A DNA stretch of 50,668 bases, taken from Acinetobacter sichuanensis (GTDB lineage Bacteria; Pseudomonadota; Gammaproteobacteria; Pseudomonadales; Moraxellaceae). The number at the start of each line of letters is the position of its first letter. Position 1 is the first letter of the stretch. Shown here in pieces: positions 26,283 to 35,911 of this stretch. The translations under genes and the position numbers were made by a program. The stretch lies in contig NZ_PYIX02000032.1 of the NCBI RefSeq assembly GCF_003024515.2, positions 1 through 50,668 of the forward strand, written 5' to 3'. Below the pieces are notes generated by a model. It was not told the DNA's origin, did not search any database, and was given only the letters and a program-made list of their open reading frames with translations.

Positions 26283-27615
26283 GTTTGTTATCCTTACTGA
26301 GATGTTTTGATGAAAGAATGTTGTTTAAGGTTTGAAGTAAATCTTGGTGCCAATTGACAGGATCATGCCCGCCGTAATAGCGATGAAATGAGGAGTGACT
26401 GCCATTTTGTTTTAAGTGCAGATCGAGTTGTTGCGAAAGCTCGTACATATCGGTTTCACAATGTCCTGCACTAATGTGGAACTGGGTTGGTGTCCAAGTC
26501 ATTGACATACTGCTGTGCAGACAATGTCTAAAAAATAGGTTCTGCTGAGATGTTTGTTTAGAGATAAAATTTAAGTATTTTTGAGATTTTTCATTTGCTT
26601 TAGTCAATGGGTTTACAAGGTATTGATGATGACGACTTTGTAAAAATGGACTATTTTTTAAATCAGACCACCAATAGGAACCTGACTGCGCCACTACATG
26701 CTGGAAGAAGTTGGGATATAACAAACTACTGTGTATCGCGCACAATCCACCTAAACTTTGCCCGATAATCGACGTTTGTTGGGTATCTATCCGCAGATCA
26801 AACTGTTGTAACCACGGAAGCAGCTCAGTAACCAACGCATGACTAAAATCATCATGACAACCATAGTCGTGCTGACGTTTCGCAGCATCAGAATGAATAA
26901 ATACAAATGTGGCAGGAAAAATACTTTGTGACGCGGTTCGATCTGTTAGAAAGGGCAGTAAAGGTAGTTGTTCACTCCAAATCTGACCGTCTAAAAAAAG
27001 CAATACTGGCAAACTATGAGGTTGGTTTTGTTGATGATGGAGCGATGCTGTTGAAAAAAAATCGATTTGATATTGCGTTTTTAATCGATGGCTAAACCAT
27101 GTTTTAGACTGAACCTCTGGTAGATTATTGAGCTTTTCTACTTTGCTTGGTGTATGTGGATTTAGATGTAATTGATTGATCACACATGCAATTTGTCCTG
27201 AATAACGAGGATGTGTACTCAATGGATCAGCTTGAGCAAAATGCTGTAACTGGCTCATCCACCATTTGCGACGTAACACCGCTTCATTTGTCATAGGTGG
27301 ATCATCTTCAGTTTCAACAATCACATAACTGCCAAACCAGTCTTGAGGTAAATCAATTTCATAGACACAAACATCAGTGCCTTCGAGTTGATGAAATAGA
27401 TTCCATTGTTGATAGATAGAAGGTGTTTGTGAGTAAATATCAATTAAGATATTGTTTTTATTTTCCTTTTTTTTCCAAATAAAGCTACATCGACTGTTGC
27501 CATTATGGTGAGTAATGAGAGGGTTAGAATATGGTTTTATTTGCTCCCACCACGCGCTTGAACCAACATTTTCTTGATTCAACAGTGGATGAGTAGGATG
27601 AAATTTTAGCTCCAT
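26245..27615 (-). CDS. fes: Ferric catecholate siderophore esterase (Fes-like)
   Basis: A 456-residue two-domain esterase of the enterobactin/bacillibactin esterase family. The N-terminal beta-rich domain (about 20-150) contains the family DWFGSYVIVE segment. The C-terminal alpha/beta-hydrolase has LPVLLFLDGQIW, TFVFIHSDAAKRQHDYGCHDDF, and the nucleophile IIGQSLGG with Ser287. A late GGHDPVNWH gives the catalytic His. There is no signal peptide, so it acts in the cytoplasm and cleaves the serine ester backbone of the imported ferric siderophore to release iron. It is the first gene of the minus-strand operon and has a near-consensus Fur box 62 bp upstream. Length is slightly above the E. coli protein (about 400). 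Confidence 0.88.
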   Translation of the reverse strand: MELKFHPTHPLLNQENVGSSAWWEQIKPYSNPLITHHNGNSRCSFIWKKKENKNNILIDIYSQTPSIYQQWNLFHQLEGTDVCVYEIDLPQDWFGSYVIVETEDDPPMTNEAVLRRKWWMSQLQHFAQADPLSTHPRYSGQIACVINQLHLNPHTPSKVEKLNNLPEVQSKTWFSHRLKTQYQIDFFSTASLHHQQNQPHSLPVLLFLDGQIWSEQLPLLPFLTDRTASQSIFPATFVFIHSDAAKRQHDYGCHDDFSHALVTELLPWLQQFDLRIDTQQTSIIGQSLGGLCAIHSSLLYPNFFQHVVAQSGSYWWSDLKNSPFLQSRHHQYLVNPLTKANEKSQKYLNFISKQTSQQNLFFRHCLHSSMSMTWTPTQFHISAGHCETDMYELSQQLDLHLKQNGSHSSFHRYYGGHDPVNWHQDLLQTLNNILSSKHLSKDNKHEPATRKLSESI

Positions 27616-27677
27616 CTAAAGTCCAAGTATTGGGAAATTTCCGCACCAATTTATCAGAATGATTATCAGTCGTAAAT

Positions 27678-27696
27678 AATAATGATTATCATTATA
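27678..27696. promoter_or_regulatory. Fur box upstream of fes operon
   Basis: AATAATGATTATCATTATA matches 16 of 19 positions of GATAATGATAATCATTATC. It precedes the fes-mbtH-NRPS-entS operon. Confidence 0.8.
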
Positions 27697-27819
27697 ATCA
27701 ATTAAAAAACCGATAATAAATTTAAAACAATAAATATCAATAAGATATGTCTTAATTTAGATTGAATTTTAAACGAAACCATGAGGGTGCGACGTTATGC
27801 GTAATAAAATGCTATTGAT

Positions 27820-27838
27820 AATAATGATAATTATTTGC
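27820..27838. promoter_or_regulatory. Fur box upstream of entA operon
   Basis: AATAATGATAATTATTTGC matches 15 of 19 Fur consensus positions and lies 50 bp before the entA start, so it probably controls entA-entC-entE-entB. Confidence 0.7.
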
Positions 27839-27887
27839 GATTATTTTGCCTGACTTCATTTATGGTCAAAATGACTCGGAGTAATTT

Positions 27888-28658
27888 ATGAGCTCTACCA
27901 TCGTGGTAACAGGAGCCGCAAGAGGAATTGGAGCAGCAATTGCCCTGAAACTATTAGAACAAGGTTTTGATGTGATTGGTATTGATACCAACCCAGACTC
28001 CAAAAGTTGGGATATCGAACAACAACTGCACACTGAACAAAAACGACATTGGCAAGCCGTAACTCAAGATATTACCCAATACGATCAGGTACAAAATTTA
28101 CTTGAAGAAATCGTCCAGAAAAACACGGTGATTGGTTTAGTCAATGTGGCAGGTATTCTGAAAATGACATCGCTTTTAGGTGCCAAATTAGAAGACTGGC
28201 AACATTCACTTGCGGTCAATTTACAAGCACCAATTATGTTGAGCCAGTACATGGCAAAGCATTTGAGTGAGCATGGTGGCGGCAGTATTGTCACTGTAAG
28301 TTCAAACAGTGCACGTATGGCAAGAACGCAGTTGGGCATGTATGCCACCACCAAAGCAGCCTTAAGTCATTTCAGCCGTAATTTGGGCTTGGAGGTTGCA
28401 CCTTTTAACGTCAGGGTAAATGTAGTTTCACCAGGCTCAACATTGACGCAGATGCAGAAACAGTTATGGGAAGATGATCAACCCCCAGCGAGTATTTTAG
28501 ATGGCGATTTATCTCAATTCCGTACAGGTATTCCCTTAAAACGTATGGCGCAACCCGAAGACATTGCCAATACCGTTGCATTTTTACTTTCAGATCAAGC
28601 CTCACAAATTACCATGCAAGAAATTGTGGTAGATGGTGGCGCAACGCTTGGTGTTTAA
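27888..28658 (+). CDS. entA: 2,3-dihydro-2,3-dihydroxybenzoate dehydrogenase (EntA/DhbA)
   Basis: A 256-residue short-chain dehydrogenase that oxidises 2,3-dihydro-2,3-dihydroxybenzoate to 2,3-dihydroxybenzoate with NAD+. It has the TGAARGIG nucleotide loop near the N-terminus, the NVAGIL motif, and the catalytic triad with Ser in TVSSNSARMA, then Tyr and Lys in MYATTKAA. The RMARTQLGMYATTKA order is characteristic of EntA among SDRs. The C-terminus ends in QEIVVDGGATLGV. GGAG precedes the ATG at about 7 bases. It is the first gene of the four-gene DHB operon with entC, entE and entB, 64 bp before entC. Confidence 0.93.
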   Translation: MSSTIVVTGAARGIGAAIALKLLEQGFDVIGIDTNPDSKSWDIEQQLHTEQKRHWQAVTQDITQYDQVQNLLEEIVQKNTVIGLVNVAGILKMTSLLGAKLEDWQHSLAVNLQAPIMLSQYMAKHLSEHGGGSIVTVSSNSARMARTQLGMYATTKAALSHFSRNLGLEVAPFNVRVNVVSPGSTLTQMQKQLWEDDQPPASILDGDLSQFRTGIPLKRMAQPEDIANTVAFLLSDQASQITMQEIVVDGGATLGV

Positions 28659-28722
28659 CGCAATTTTTAATTTAAATAGTTATTAAAATCATTGGATTAT
28701 GAAATAAAAAAGGAGAAGAGGG

Positions 28723-29943
28723 ATGTCCATTCAACCCCCTTATTTTATTCAGCAAAATAATTTGACCGAAACTCAAATCGCCCTAGCTTCTGAGATTTTA
28801 CATTGTGGTGATAGACCGGCATTTTTATTTAGCACACCAGACTATGTATTGCATAGCAACCAAAAACTGGCGGATGTAAAGGTTGATTCACAGCAGAGTT
28901 TGTCCAATTGGCTGAGGCAAGCAAGATTACAATTACAAGACGCACTCCAACAAGGTAATCCACATGCACTTTTGATGGGAGGGCTTCCATTTAGCAGTGC
29001 AGAAGATGTGAATTTGATGGTGATGCAACAGGCACAGTGCTATCAAAAAATTCTGTTTTCTACGCCAGATTATGATTTAAGTAACACATTCAATGGTTCA
29101 ATTTATTTGCCGAGTGCTGATGCCTTTCAGCAATCGGTAGAGGGGCTAGTACACGCTTTAAAAAATAAAGAATTGGATAAAGCGGTTCTAGCCCGAATTT
29201 TACAATTAGATTTCGATCAAAAAATTGATATATCGAAACTATTTTATAATTTATCCAAACATAATCCAGATGGTTATAACTATGCAGTCGCACGGAATCC
29301 GAAGCAAGAGGGCTGGTTTTTGGGTGCAAGCCCAGAGTTATTAATCGCCAAGCAACAACAAAGAATTTGGAGTAAACCTGTTGCAGGTACTGCACCACGC
29401 AGCATAGATCCAGTGCAAGACCAGCACAATGCACAGCAATTGTTATCTTCTGAAAAAGATCAATACGAACATGCTTTAGTAATTGAAATGATTGCTGATC
29501 AACTCAGCCCATTTTGTAAAAATTTGCATGTTCCCAAGCAGCCAAGTTTGATTCGTACCAAACGTTTGTGGCATTTAGCGACACAAATAGAAGGGGTTTT
29601 GCAGGATGAACGCACACATGTATTCGATCTAGTAGAAAAGTTACATCCTACACCTGCGATTTGTGGTCAGCCCACTGCGTTGGCACGTACAAAAATTGCA
29701 GAGATTGAACCATTTAATCGAGAACTTTTTGCAGGAACGATGGGTTGGGCAGATGCCAAAGGCAATGGCGAATGGTCGGTGACTGTACGTTGTGCACGAG
29801 TATATGAGCAAACGGCTCGTCTTTTTGCAGGAGCAGGCATTGTTGCTGCTTCAGATCCATCTGCCGAATGTGCAGAAACAGCTGCAAAATTTAGAACAGT
29901 TCTTGATGGCTTTGGGCTGTCACCTGAACAGATTTCCATATAA
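28723..29943 (+). CDS. entC: Isochorismate synthase (EntC/DhbC)
   Basis: A 406-residue chorismate-binding enzyme that converts chorismate to isochorismate, the first step to dihydroxybenzoate. The C-terminal catalytic half contains ALKNKELDKAVLARIL, LGASPELLIAK, SKPVAGTAPRS, LVEKLHPTPAICGQPT (conserved in isochorismate synthases), and FAGTMGWADAKGNGEWSV with metal-binding acidic residues, then RLFAGAGIVAASDP. These are the typical isochorismate/salicylate synthase signatures. A strong AAGGAG precedes the ATG. It ends 11 bp before the entE start, which is coupled. Confidence 0.93.
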   Translation: MSIQPPYFIQQNNLTETQIALASEILHCGDRPAFLFSTPDYVLHSNQKLADVKVDSQQSLSNWLRQARLQLQDALQQGNPHALLMGGLPFSSAEDVNLMVMQQAQCYQKILFSTPDYDLSNTFNGSIYLPSADAFQQSVEGLVHALKNKELDKAVLARILQLDFDQKIDISKLFYNLSKHNPDGYNYAVARNPKQEGWFLGASPELLIAKQQQRIWSKPVAGTAPRSIDPVQDQHNAQQLLSSEKDQYEHALVIEMIADQLSPFCKNLHVPKQPSLIRTKRLWHLATQIEGVLQDERTHVFDLVEKLHPTPAICGQPTALARTKIAEIEPFNRELFAGTMGWADAKGNGEWSVTVRCARVYEQTARLFAGAGIVAASDPSAECAETAAKFRTVLDGFGLSPEQISI

Positions 29944-29954
29944 GGATGAGAACA

Positions 29955-31604
29955 ATGCCACAAACATATTTAGACGGTGCGGTCGCATATCCAGCAGAAT
30001 TTGCACAAAAATATCGAGAAAAAGGCTACTGGATTGGACAGAATTTAAGTGAGTTTTTACATGAAGCCACTGAAAAATATGCCGATAATATTGCAATTTA
30101 TTGTGCTGAGCAAAAAATTACTTATCGGCAGTTTAATTCTGCTGTTGATTGCTGCGTTGCTAGTTTATATCAACGTGGTTTGCGAAGTGGTGATAAAGCT
30201 GTTGTGCAATTGCCAAACCATCATGCCTTTTACATCATTTTTTTTGCACTTATTCGATTAGGTGCATTGCCAATTATGTCACTGCCAGCGCATCGATTTT
30301 CAGAAGTAAATAGTTTTTTTCAACAAACTGAAGCCAATGCATATTTTTGTGCTGATTTTGGTACGCAAAAATTTGATTATCGTGCTTTGGCTCGGCAGTG
30401 CCAACAGTCCAATCCAAGCTTAAAACAAGTTTTTGTTTTAGGTGAAACAGCAGAGTTTGACTCCATCTCAGCATTATACACATTGGAAATTCAAGACAAT
30501 CCAGTGCAGCCCATAGTCAGCCAAGCCAGTACTGCAGATCAAGTTGCATTTTTACAACTTTCGGGCGGAAGTACAGGAATTCCTAAATTAATTTCACGTA
30601 CACATGATGACTATCTATATAGCGTGCGGGAAAGTGCCAAGATTTGTGAATTAAATCAGTACTCTAAATTATTAATGGTACTTCCTGCGGCACATAACTT
30701 TTCCATGAGTTCTGCGGGGGCATTAGGTATTTTCTATAGTGGTGGTGCAGTGGTTTTAGGTACAGATCCAAGCCCAGAAACTTCATTCACTCTCATTAGA
30801 AAACATCAAGTCACAGATGCCTGTCTAGTTCCTGCTTTAGTGCGCCCATGGATGGATAAAGCCGCATGTGATCAAGATGATATCTTGTCGAGCTTGCACT
30901 GTTTGCAAGTGGGAGGTGCACGTCTGGCTGATGTAGTTGCGAACCGTCTTATAGATGAATTCAATGTAAATTTACAACAAGTCTTTGGAATGGCTGAAGG
31001 CTTGGTCAATTACACTCGCTTCGGTATGCACAAAGACCAAATCATCCATACGCAAGGTCTTAAAATTTCCGAAGACGATGAAATTCTTGTTTTAGATGAA
31101 GATGATCAGCCTGTGGCTCAAGGTGAAGTTGGGCATTTGCTCACACGCGGACCCTATACCATTCGTGGCTATTATAAAGCGGAAGAACATAATGCTCGCT
31201 CATTTACCCCAGACGGCTTTTATCGAACGGGAGATCTCGTTCGTATTTTAGAAGATGGATGCATAGTGGTTGAAGGACGTTCTAAGGAACAGATTAATCG
31301 CGGTGGTGAAAAAATTGCTACTGAAGAAGTTGAGCAAGCTTTGATTACTCACCCACAAGTGCAATTGGTGTCATTAGTCGCCATGCCTGATGATGTACTG
31401 GGCGAAAAGAGCTGTGCTTTTGTTTCGTGGCAAGCGCAGCAAGATGATCCAAGTGAAATTCGCCGAGGCTTAAATTTACGTCAGTATCTCAAAGATTATG
31501 GTTTAGCACATTATAAAATTCCAGATCGAGTTGAATTTATTCAGCATTTTCCTTACACCGCTTTTGGGAAAATAGACAAAAAAACACTAGTGAAACAACT
31601 TTAA
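29955..31604 (+). CDS. entE: 2,3-dihydroxybenzoate-AMP ligase (EntE/DhbE)
   Basis: About 549 residues. It activates 2,3-dihydroxybenzoate as the acyl-adenylate and loads it onto the EntB carrier domain. Visible are the P-loop LSGGSTGIPKLISRTHDDY, LPAAHNFSMSSAGALG (the N-F residues of aryl-acid ligases), the VFGMAEGLVNYTRFG loop, YRTGDLVR and the C-terminal FPYTAFGKIDKKTL with catalytic Lys. ATG 29955 is preferred over 29946 because AAGGATGAG precedes it at 7 bases, overlapping the entC stop. The enzyme matches EntE in length. Confidence 0.93.
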   Translation: MPQTYLDGAVAYPAEFAQKYREKGYWIGQNLSEFLHEATEKYADNIAIYCAEQKITYRQFNSAVDCCVASLYQRGLRSGDKAVVQLPNHHAFYIIFFALIRLGALPIMSLPAHRFSEVNSFFQQTEANAYFCADFGTQKFDYRALARQCQQSNPSLKQVFVLGETAEFDSISALYTLEIQDNPVQPIVSQASTADQVAFLQLSGGSTGIPKLISRTHDDYLYSVRESAKICELNQYSKLLMVLPAAHNFSMSSAGALGIFYSGGAVVLGTDPSPETSFTLIRKHQVTDACLVPALVRPWMDKAACDQDDILSSLHCLQVGGARLADVVANRLIDEFNVNLQQVFGMAEGLVNYTRFGMHKDQIIHTQGLKISEDDEILVLDEDDQPVAQGEVGHLLTRGPYTIRGYYKAEEHNARSFTPDGFYRTGDLVRILEDGCIVVEGRSKEQINRGGEKIATEEVEQALITHPQVQLVSLVAMPDDVLGEKSCAFVSWQAQQDDPSEIRRGLNLRQYLKDYGLAHYKIPDRVEFIQHFPYTAFGKIDKKTLVKQL

Positions 31605-31633
31605 AACTTCTACATATCAATTAGGTCTAAACA

Positions 31634-32509
31634 ATGAGTATCCCTAAAATCGCAAGTTATCCTATGCCACAGGCAGATGATTTTTTTAACAATAAAACCC
31701 GTTGGGCACTTGATCCTGAAAAGTCAGTTTTGCTGGTGCATGATATGCAGCAATATTTTTTAGATTTTTATGATCAATCACAAGCACCCATTCCTGAGTT
31801 GATTCAGCATACCAAAGCCTTGATAGAACAGGCTCGCGCGCTCAATATTCCAGTGGTTTATACCGCACAATTGGGTGATCAGACCCCAGAGCATCGCCAA
31901 TTATTAACCGACTTTTGGGGCACAGGTTTAAAAGGTGACCCAGAGCAGACCAAAATTCACGATGAATTAAGTCCTGTTGGCGAAGATATTGTGCTGACAA
32001 AATGGCGCTACAGTGCCTTTAAATTTTCTAATCTTGAGCAGCTTATGCAAGATTGGGAACGTGATCAACTCATGATTTGTGGCGTTTATGCTCATATTGG
32101 CTGTTTATTAAGTGCCGCGGAAGCTTTCATGCTGAATATTAAGCCCTTCTTAGTGGGGGATGCTTTGGCTGATTTTAGTCGTGAAGAGCATGATCTCGCC
32201 CTAAAATATGCAAGTACCCGTTGCGCGCAAGTGATGTCGACACATCAAGTGTTGACAGCATGGTCGAGCAGTCGCGAGAAAAAAGTTCACCCCTTATCTA
32301 AGGCTGGTATTTTACGTGCAGTAAGTGAACAATTGCAGCTTCCTGCTGAAGAAATTCAATTACAGGATGACTTGCTGCTCTTGGGTTTAGATTCGGTCAG
32401 ATTAATGACCTTAGTGGGTGTATGGCAAGCCTATGGAAGCCGTGTCAGCTTTGAGGATTTAGCAGAGCAACCCACCTTAGATGCTTGGATCGAGAAAATT
32501 GCCGCTTAA
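31634..32509 (+). CDS. entB: Isochorismatase / aryl carrier protein (EntB/DhbB)
   Basis: A 291-residue bifunctional protein. The N-terminal isochorismatase domain (1-210) has LLVHDMQQYF with Asp37, LTKWRYSAF with Lys123, and GVYAHIGCL, and would hydrolyse isochorismate to the dihydro-diol used by EntA. The C-terminal aryl carrier domain (about 220-290) has LLGLDSVRLM with phosphopantetheine Ser254. Dihydroxybenzoyl is loaded there by EntE and passed to C1 of the NRPS. It is the last gene of the operon and is followed by a strong terminator. Confidence 0.94.
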   Translation: MSIPKIASYPMPQADDFFNNKTRWALDPEKSVLLVHDMQQYFLDFYDQSQAPIPELIQHTKALIEQARALNIPVVYTAQLGDQTPEHRQLLTDFWGTGLKGDPEQTKIHDELSPVGEDIVLTKWRYSAFKFSNLEQLMQDWERDQLMICGVYAHIGCLLSAAEAFMLNIKPFLVGDALADFSREEHDLALKYASTRCAQVMSTHQVLTAWSSSREKKVHPLSKAGILRAVSEQLQLPAEEIQLQDDLLLLGLDSVRLMTLVGVWQAYGSRVSFEDLAEQPTLDAWIEKIAA

Positions 32510-32530
32510 CACATAGCAACAATAGAAAAA

Positions 32531-32557
32531 CCGAGTGATTATATCACTCGGTTTTTT
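32531..32557. terminator. Bidirectional terminator after entB
   Basis: CCGAGTGAT (32531-32539) pairs with ATCACTCGG (32543-32551) with an A run before and six T after. It lies between the entB operon and the convergent RND gene. Confidence 0.85.
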
Positions 32558-32584
32558 AATGACTTCTTAAATGTTTATTTAAAA

Positions 32585-35500
32585 TTAAATCGGATCACTG
32601 GTTTGGTCATCTGCATATTTTTGTTTCGCAGAGAATATGGAAAGTGCTGGACGTCGTGCAGTTTGAATCAAAGTAAATAGAAATACCGTAAATAAAGGGA
32701 CGAGGATCGTACCAAACACCACACTGCCCAAAATACTCATGCCAATTTCATAACGACTATTAGCACCTGCACCTGTTGCCAAAGCAAGTGGAATAATACC
32801 TGCCCCAAAAGCCAATGACGTCATTAAAATAGGGCGAATCCGTAGTGTTAATGCTTGAAGTGCAGCTTGTACGGCATTTTTATGTGCTAAATAGTTTTTC
32901 GAAGCAAACTCCACAATTAAAATCGCATTTTTACAAGATAATCCAATACCTGTAAGCAGTGCGATTTGGAAATAGACATCATTGGGTAAATTGAAGATCC
33001 ATGCCACAATAATTGAACCTACAATTCCCAATGGCAAGCCTAATAAAATAATGAAAGGAATTTTCCAACTTTCGTAGAGTGTAGCTAAACATAAGAAAAT
33101 AAAAGCAATGGATGCAATGTACAGATAAATGGCTTGATGACTAGATTGTAATTCTTGCAAGGATAAGCCACTCCAAGCAATATCAACCTCTTGTTGTTGC
33201 TGAGCCAATGCTGTAATTTCCTGCATGGCTTGTCCAGAGCTATAACCCGCAGCAACATTCGCTTCCAATTCAATAGCGGGTAATCCCATAAAGCGATTAA
33301 GCACTTCTGGTGCACCCGTCCAATGTGATTCTGCAAAATAGGATAGGGGAATCATGTCACCTGAACGATTACGTACATGCCACTGGTTTAAATCTTCGGG
33401 TTTAGAACGATATGGTGCATCGCCTTGTAAAATAATGGGTTTAATCCGTCCACGTTCTATAAAGTCATTTACATCGCTTCCGCCCCATGCCGTTGCTAGG
33501 GTACTGCGAATGACATCTGATTCTACATCCATAATTTTGACTTTATTCTGATCAATATTCACAAAGATTTCTGCTTTATTTTCAGGCACTAAAGGAGAGA
33601 GATGTTGAAAGGCCTTGTAATGCTGACTCATACTTTCCATTTGTTCAAACTTTTTACTCAAGTTCTCACGACCTTGCCCATTTAAATCACGTAACCATAG
33701 CGAAATCGCATCGGATTGCCCTAAGCCTGAAACACTTGGTGGTAAACCAACCATTACTTTAGCTTCAAGATTTTTCTCTAAATCGGCTTGAATGCTTTTA
33801 CGTAAAGCAAAAGCAGTTCGATGTTTCGAATCTCGAATATTCCAGTGTTTTAGAGAAACAAATACCAAACCTAAATGTGCGCCATTACCTGAAAAATTTT
33901 GCCCATTAACGACTAACACAGTGTTCACATTGTCTTTTTGTTGTGTCAGTAAATAGTCATTAATTTGTCGACCAATCGCTTGAGTTTGAGATAAAGAGGC
34001 ACTGTTCTGCAAACTATATTGGATGGCAATTAAACCTTGATCCTCATTAGGAATGAAACTGGTGGGGAGGGCACGATATAGTATGGTTAAGACCAGACTA
34101 AGAAAAACAATAAATATGCAACTGCTCCATTTATATTGAATCAGGGCTTGTGCACATGTAGAAAAAAAGCCAGCAACATTTTGCATACTCTTATCAACCC
34201 AAATTTGCCACTTCTGTGGAGGTTTACGAGGATGGGTCTTTCGTTTTTTTAATAATAAAGTGCACAGAGAGGGGGTAATGGTAATAGCGACCAGTAACGA
34301 TAGCAGCATGGAGGATGCCAATGTGATCGAAAACTGTCGATAAATGACGCCTGTAGAACCCGTGAAAAAACTCATGGGAATAAACACAGCGGTAAGTACC
34401 AGTGTAATTCCAATCAATGCTCCAGTAATTTGCTGCATTGATGCTAAACAAGCCTGTTTAATGTCCATGTCATGTTCATGAATGAGACGCTCGACGTTTT
34501 CTACCACCACAATGGTGTCATCAACCAATAAACCAATTGCCAGTACCAAAGCAAATAAGGTTAGAGTATTAATACTCATGCCCAGTAGATGCAGGACAAT
34601 GAATGTGCCACAAATCACGATTGGAACGGTAATGGTCGGGATAAGAGTTGCGCGCCAATTTTGCAAAAAGAGGTACATTACGATGACCACCAACAAAATC
34701 GCTCGACTAAGGTCATGATGACTTGGCGGATGGATTCTTGAATAAATGGCGTGTTATCACGTGGATAAACCAGTTGATACCCTTCAGGGAGATGCTGCTG
34801 AATTTGATTTATTTTTTCTTTGATCAGGGCTGCTGTTTCAATCGCATTAGCGGCAGGTGTAAGCGTAATGCCTAGACCTGCAGATGGGTAGCCATTTAAG
34901 GTGTTGATACTTTCATATTCTTCAGCCCCTAACTCAATTTTTGCCACATCTTTTAAGTACACCAAACTGCCATCTGTGTTGGCTTTGATGACGACTGACT
35001 TAAAATCATCAATAGTTTTTAAGCGCGAACCTGCGGTGACTTTGGCATAAATATTTTGCTCGGTCGATGATGGCATTGCACCAATTGAACCTGCGGCAAT
35101 TTGTGTATTGTAATCATTCAACGCGCTTTCAATATCATCTGGAATGAGATGATAATTTTTCAGTTGGAGTGGATTGAGCCAAATACGCATGGCATAACCA
35201 GAACCAAACACATCGACTTCACCTACACCTTGAATTTGCGAGAGCGGTTGTTCCAGGTGATTGACCATATAATCAGCGAGGTCAATGTTACTGGCACGTC
35301 CTGTTTGGTCATATAAACCAACAATAAGCAATAAATCACCTGTAGATTTCCAAATACCAACCCCTTGTCGTTGGACTTGTTCTGGCAATCGGCTTAATAC
35401 CGCATTCATCTGATTTTGAACTTGAATTTGCGCTTGGTTTATGTCGGTTCCAATCTTGAAATAGATGTCGATACTGCTGCGACCAGAAGCTTGACTACTG

Positions 35501-35742
35501 GAGGTGTAATACAATAAATCATCTAACCCTTTGATTTGTTGCTCTAAAATTTGCGTAACACTATGTTCTACGGTTTCGGCAGATGCACCACGATAGGTTG
35601 CACCGACACTTACACTGGGCGGAGCCAGATTTGGATAGCGTTCGATTGGCATTTTAAACATGGACAAAATGCCAATAAATAAAAGCATCAGTGCAAAAAC
35701 GGTAGCGAATATGGGGCGGGAAATAAAGAATTTGGATAGCAT
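32585..35742 (-). pseudogene. RND (HAE1/AcrB-like) efflux permease, frameshifted
   Basis: Two overlapping frames together give one inner-membrane RND pump of about 1050 residues. The front half begins MLSKFFISRPIFATVFALML (ATG 35742) and has the porter-domain YRGASAETVE and AERS-like segments. It ends in a garbled ERFCWWSS tail after TLVE at about 34710. The back half continues LLVVIVMYLFLQNWRATLIP, with LLVDDTIVVVENVERL (the proton-relay Asp pair) and a C-terminal ARRPALSIFSA. One base is missing between 34699 and 34704: AcrB-like proteins read V-E-A-I, here GTC GAG CG ATT. No membrane-fusion or outer-membrane partner is adjacent. It has a Fur box upstream, so it may be a siderophore exporter that is now disrupted, or a sequencing error may be the cause. 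Confidence 0.8.
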
Positions 35743-35787
35743 TTTCTTGTCATTTTCAATGGTTTGAGAATTAATAAAGATAATAAC

Positions 35788-35806
35788 AATAATGGTAATC
35801 ATTATC
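35788..35806. promoter_or_regulatory. Fur box upstream of RND gene
   Basis: AATAATGGTAATCATTATC matches 17 of 19 positions of the Fur consensus. It lies 46 bp upstream of the RND start. Confidence 0.8.
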
Positions 35807-35865
35807 ATTAAATTTATTAATTATGTTTGCATTAAGGAAATATGATCTATAAGATACCGAAAAAT

Positions 35866-35884
35866 TAAAGTGATAATCATTATC
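35866..35884. promoter_or_regulatory. Fur box upstream of TonB receptor
   Basis: TAAAGTGATAATCATTATC matches 16 of 19 Fur consensus positions and lies about 28 bp before the receptor start codon. Confidence 0.8.
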
Positions 35885-35911
35885 AATTTGTGATGACGTG
35901 GAGAACAAAGA

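Noticed and set aside
34678..35808. Treating the two RND halves as separate genes
   Set aside because: Each half lacks what the other has, and one added base rejoins them in the AcrB pattern, so a frameshift is the simpler reading.
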